DNA of 39,956 nucleotides, from assembly GCA_020445805.1 (NCBI GenBank), contig JAGRFX010000013.1:1-39956 (forward strand), read 5' to 3'. Under the pieces are notes generated by a model. That model was not told where the DNA came from. It was given only the letters and a program-made list of their open reading frames with translations, and made no database searches. Positions within the stretch are counted from its first letter, which is position 1; each line of letters starts with the position of its first letter. Position numbers and translations under genes: made by a program. Of this stretch, positions 39,346 through 39,956 are shown piece after piece. The stretch comes from Rhodocyclaceae bacterium (GTDB taxonomy: Bacteria; Pseudomonadota; Gammaproteobacteria; Burkholderiales; Rhodocyclaceae).

Positions 39346-39956
39346 TCGCGCCGCCCTCGCCCTGGTCGCCGCGCTGCTGCTCGCAGTGCGGCCGGCCATG
39401 GCCGACGAGCGCCAGGACTGCATCGATGGCGAGGACGCGCAGGCGGTGCCGGCCTGCGAGCGCTTCCTGGCCGCCAACCCGACCGATTTCTCGGCCCTGA
39501 TGGCGCTGGGCGACGCGCTGGTCCGGCTCAACCGCCATGGCCAGGCCAGCGATGCCTACAGCCGCGCGCTGGCCATCGACCCGAGCAATGCGCGCGCCGA
39601 ACAGAAGCTGAAGCTGGCGCGCTCGAACATGAACGAGGCCGAGTTTCTGCGCCGCAGGGACACCGACAGTGGCACTGGGGCGGGCCATGCCAGTGCCCTC
39701 GACCGGATCCGCTGCACGCGGATGAGCGGCGACGCGGCGCTGGCCGCCTGCGAGCGGGCCCTGCGGGCCGCACCCGGCGACGCCGAGCTGCTCGCCGCCC
39801 GCGCCCGGCTGGGTGGCGTGACGCAGATCGCCGCCCTGCGCACCTCCGAGGAGCCCGCGGTGACGCCCCCGCCCACCGAGCTGGCCCAGCGCCTGGCCGC
39901 CCTCAAGCAGCTGCGGGACAGCGATGTGATCACGGCGCAGGAGTACGACAGCCGCC
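39305..39956 (+). CDS. Secreted TPR protein with SHOCT domain (C-terminus beyond the window)
   Basis: The open frame runs off the right edge; 217 codons are visible. A signal peptide (MTHRARATVAAISSRAALAL through RPAMA) is followed by a TPR unit (ACERFLAANPTDFSALMALG, then YSRALAIDPSNARAEQKL) and a second Cys-flanked repeat (CERALRAAPGDAELLAARA). Then comes a short C-terminal module LAQRLAALKQLRDSDVITAQ-EY typical of SHOCT domains. Paired cysteines (C39/C51 and C136/C149 approximately) bracket the repeats. A GTG at 39329 is an alternative start. SHOCT modules mediate oligomer or membrane contacts and normally sit at protein ends, so probably few codons are missing. Probably works with the overlapping lipoprotein. 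Confidence 0.75.
   Translation, partial: MTHRARATVAAISSRAALALVAALLLAVRPAMADERQDCIDGEDAQAVPACERFLAANPTDFSALMALGDALVRLNRHGQASDAYSRALAIDPSNARAEQKLKLARSNMNEAEFLRRRDTDSGTGAGHASALDRIRCTRMSGDAALAACERALRAAPGDAELLAARARLGGVTQIAALRTSEEPAVTPPPTELAQRLAALKQLRDSDVITAQEYDSR

Noticed and set aside
1-39956. tRNA, rRNA, CRISPR, phage or integrase genes
   Set aside because: Scanned for and not found: no cloverleaf with a conserved T-loop, no short regularly spaced repeats, no integrase or capsid-like proteins.

Overview
The window is GC-rich (roughly two thirds G+C by eye) and gene-dense. It looks like the chromosome of a betaproteobacterium, most plausibly Rhodocyclales (Thauera/Azoarcus/Zoogloea-like). That is inferred from three things: the XrtA-type PEP-CTERM protein-sorting machinery (a PrsT-like TPR protein plus three PEP-CTERM cargo proteins), an assimilatory sulfate reduction cluster with the cysI-DUF934-cysH order and a divergent cysB, and the overall coding style. 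No rRNA, tRNA or CRISPR array was seen. The genus is a guess.

Layout. 1-1523: envelope pair NfeD and slipin (slipin cut by the window edge). 1702-5123: AsmA-family protein and a tandem HD/HD-GYP protein. 5232-5885: PEP-CTERM protein, ending in a strong terminator. 5951-8371: hydroxyacid-oxoacid transhydrogenase-like Fe-ADH and an RlmI-like methyltransferase. 8427-13339: sulfur block, with a TauE/SafE permease, cysI, DUF934 and cysH on the minus strand, closed by a terminator, and cysB divergent. 13340-13960: a 0.6 kb gene-free, lower-GC stretch ending in a sigma-54-type promoter. 13961-14893: second PEP-CTERM protein. 14929-18830: asparaginase, CPA2 antiporter, MscS channel. 18981-22699: prsT and a third PEP-CTERM protein, the latter also behind a sigma-54-type promoter. 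23000-26620: Atm1-like ABC exporter, LysE-type exporter, type II haloacid dehalogenase, truncated haemoglobin. 26978-35811: accessory block (below). 35954-38104: AbrB-family membrane protein and zinc alcohol dehydrogenase. 38118-38390: a 0.27 kb inverted-repeat element of MITE type. 38635-39956: lipoprotein and a TPR-SHOCT protein cut by the window edge.

The most unusual part is 26978-35811. Two small translationally coupled membrane proteins with pilin-like helices lead on the plus strand. They are followed by a polytopic membrane protein with a TIR-like cytosolic domain and an unrecognised protein ending in an NPIRY module. Converging on them from the minus strand is a GTGA-overlapped pair: a DUF4062/TIR-like protein, then an 1157-residue KGGVGR-ATPase/TIR/nSTAND1/transmembrane/coiled-coil fusion. 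I read this as a candidate membrane-anchored conflict or signalling system. In the fusion, three modules carry substitutions at positions that are normally catalytic.

A second point of interest is regulatory. Two of the three PEP-CTERM genes share a GG-N10-GC promoter and a TTAC-N2-ATTCTG element about 55-57 bp upstream of it, which fits control by a PrsK/PrsR-type sigma-54 activator.
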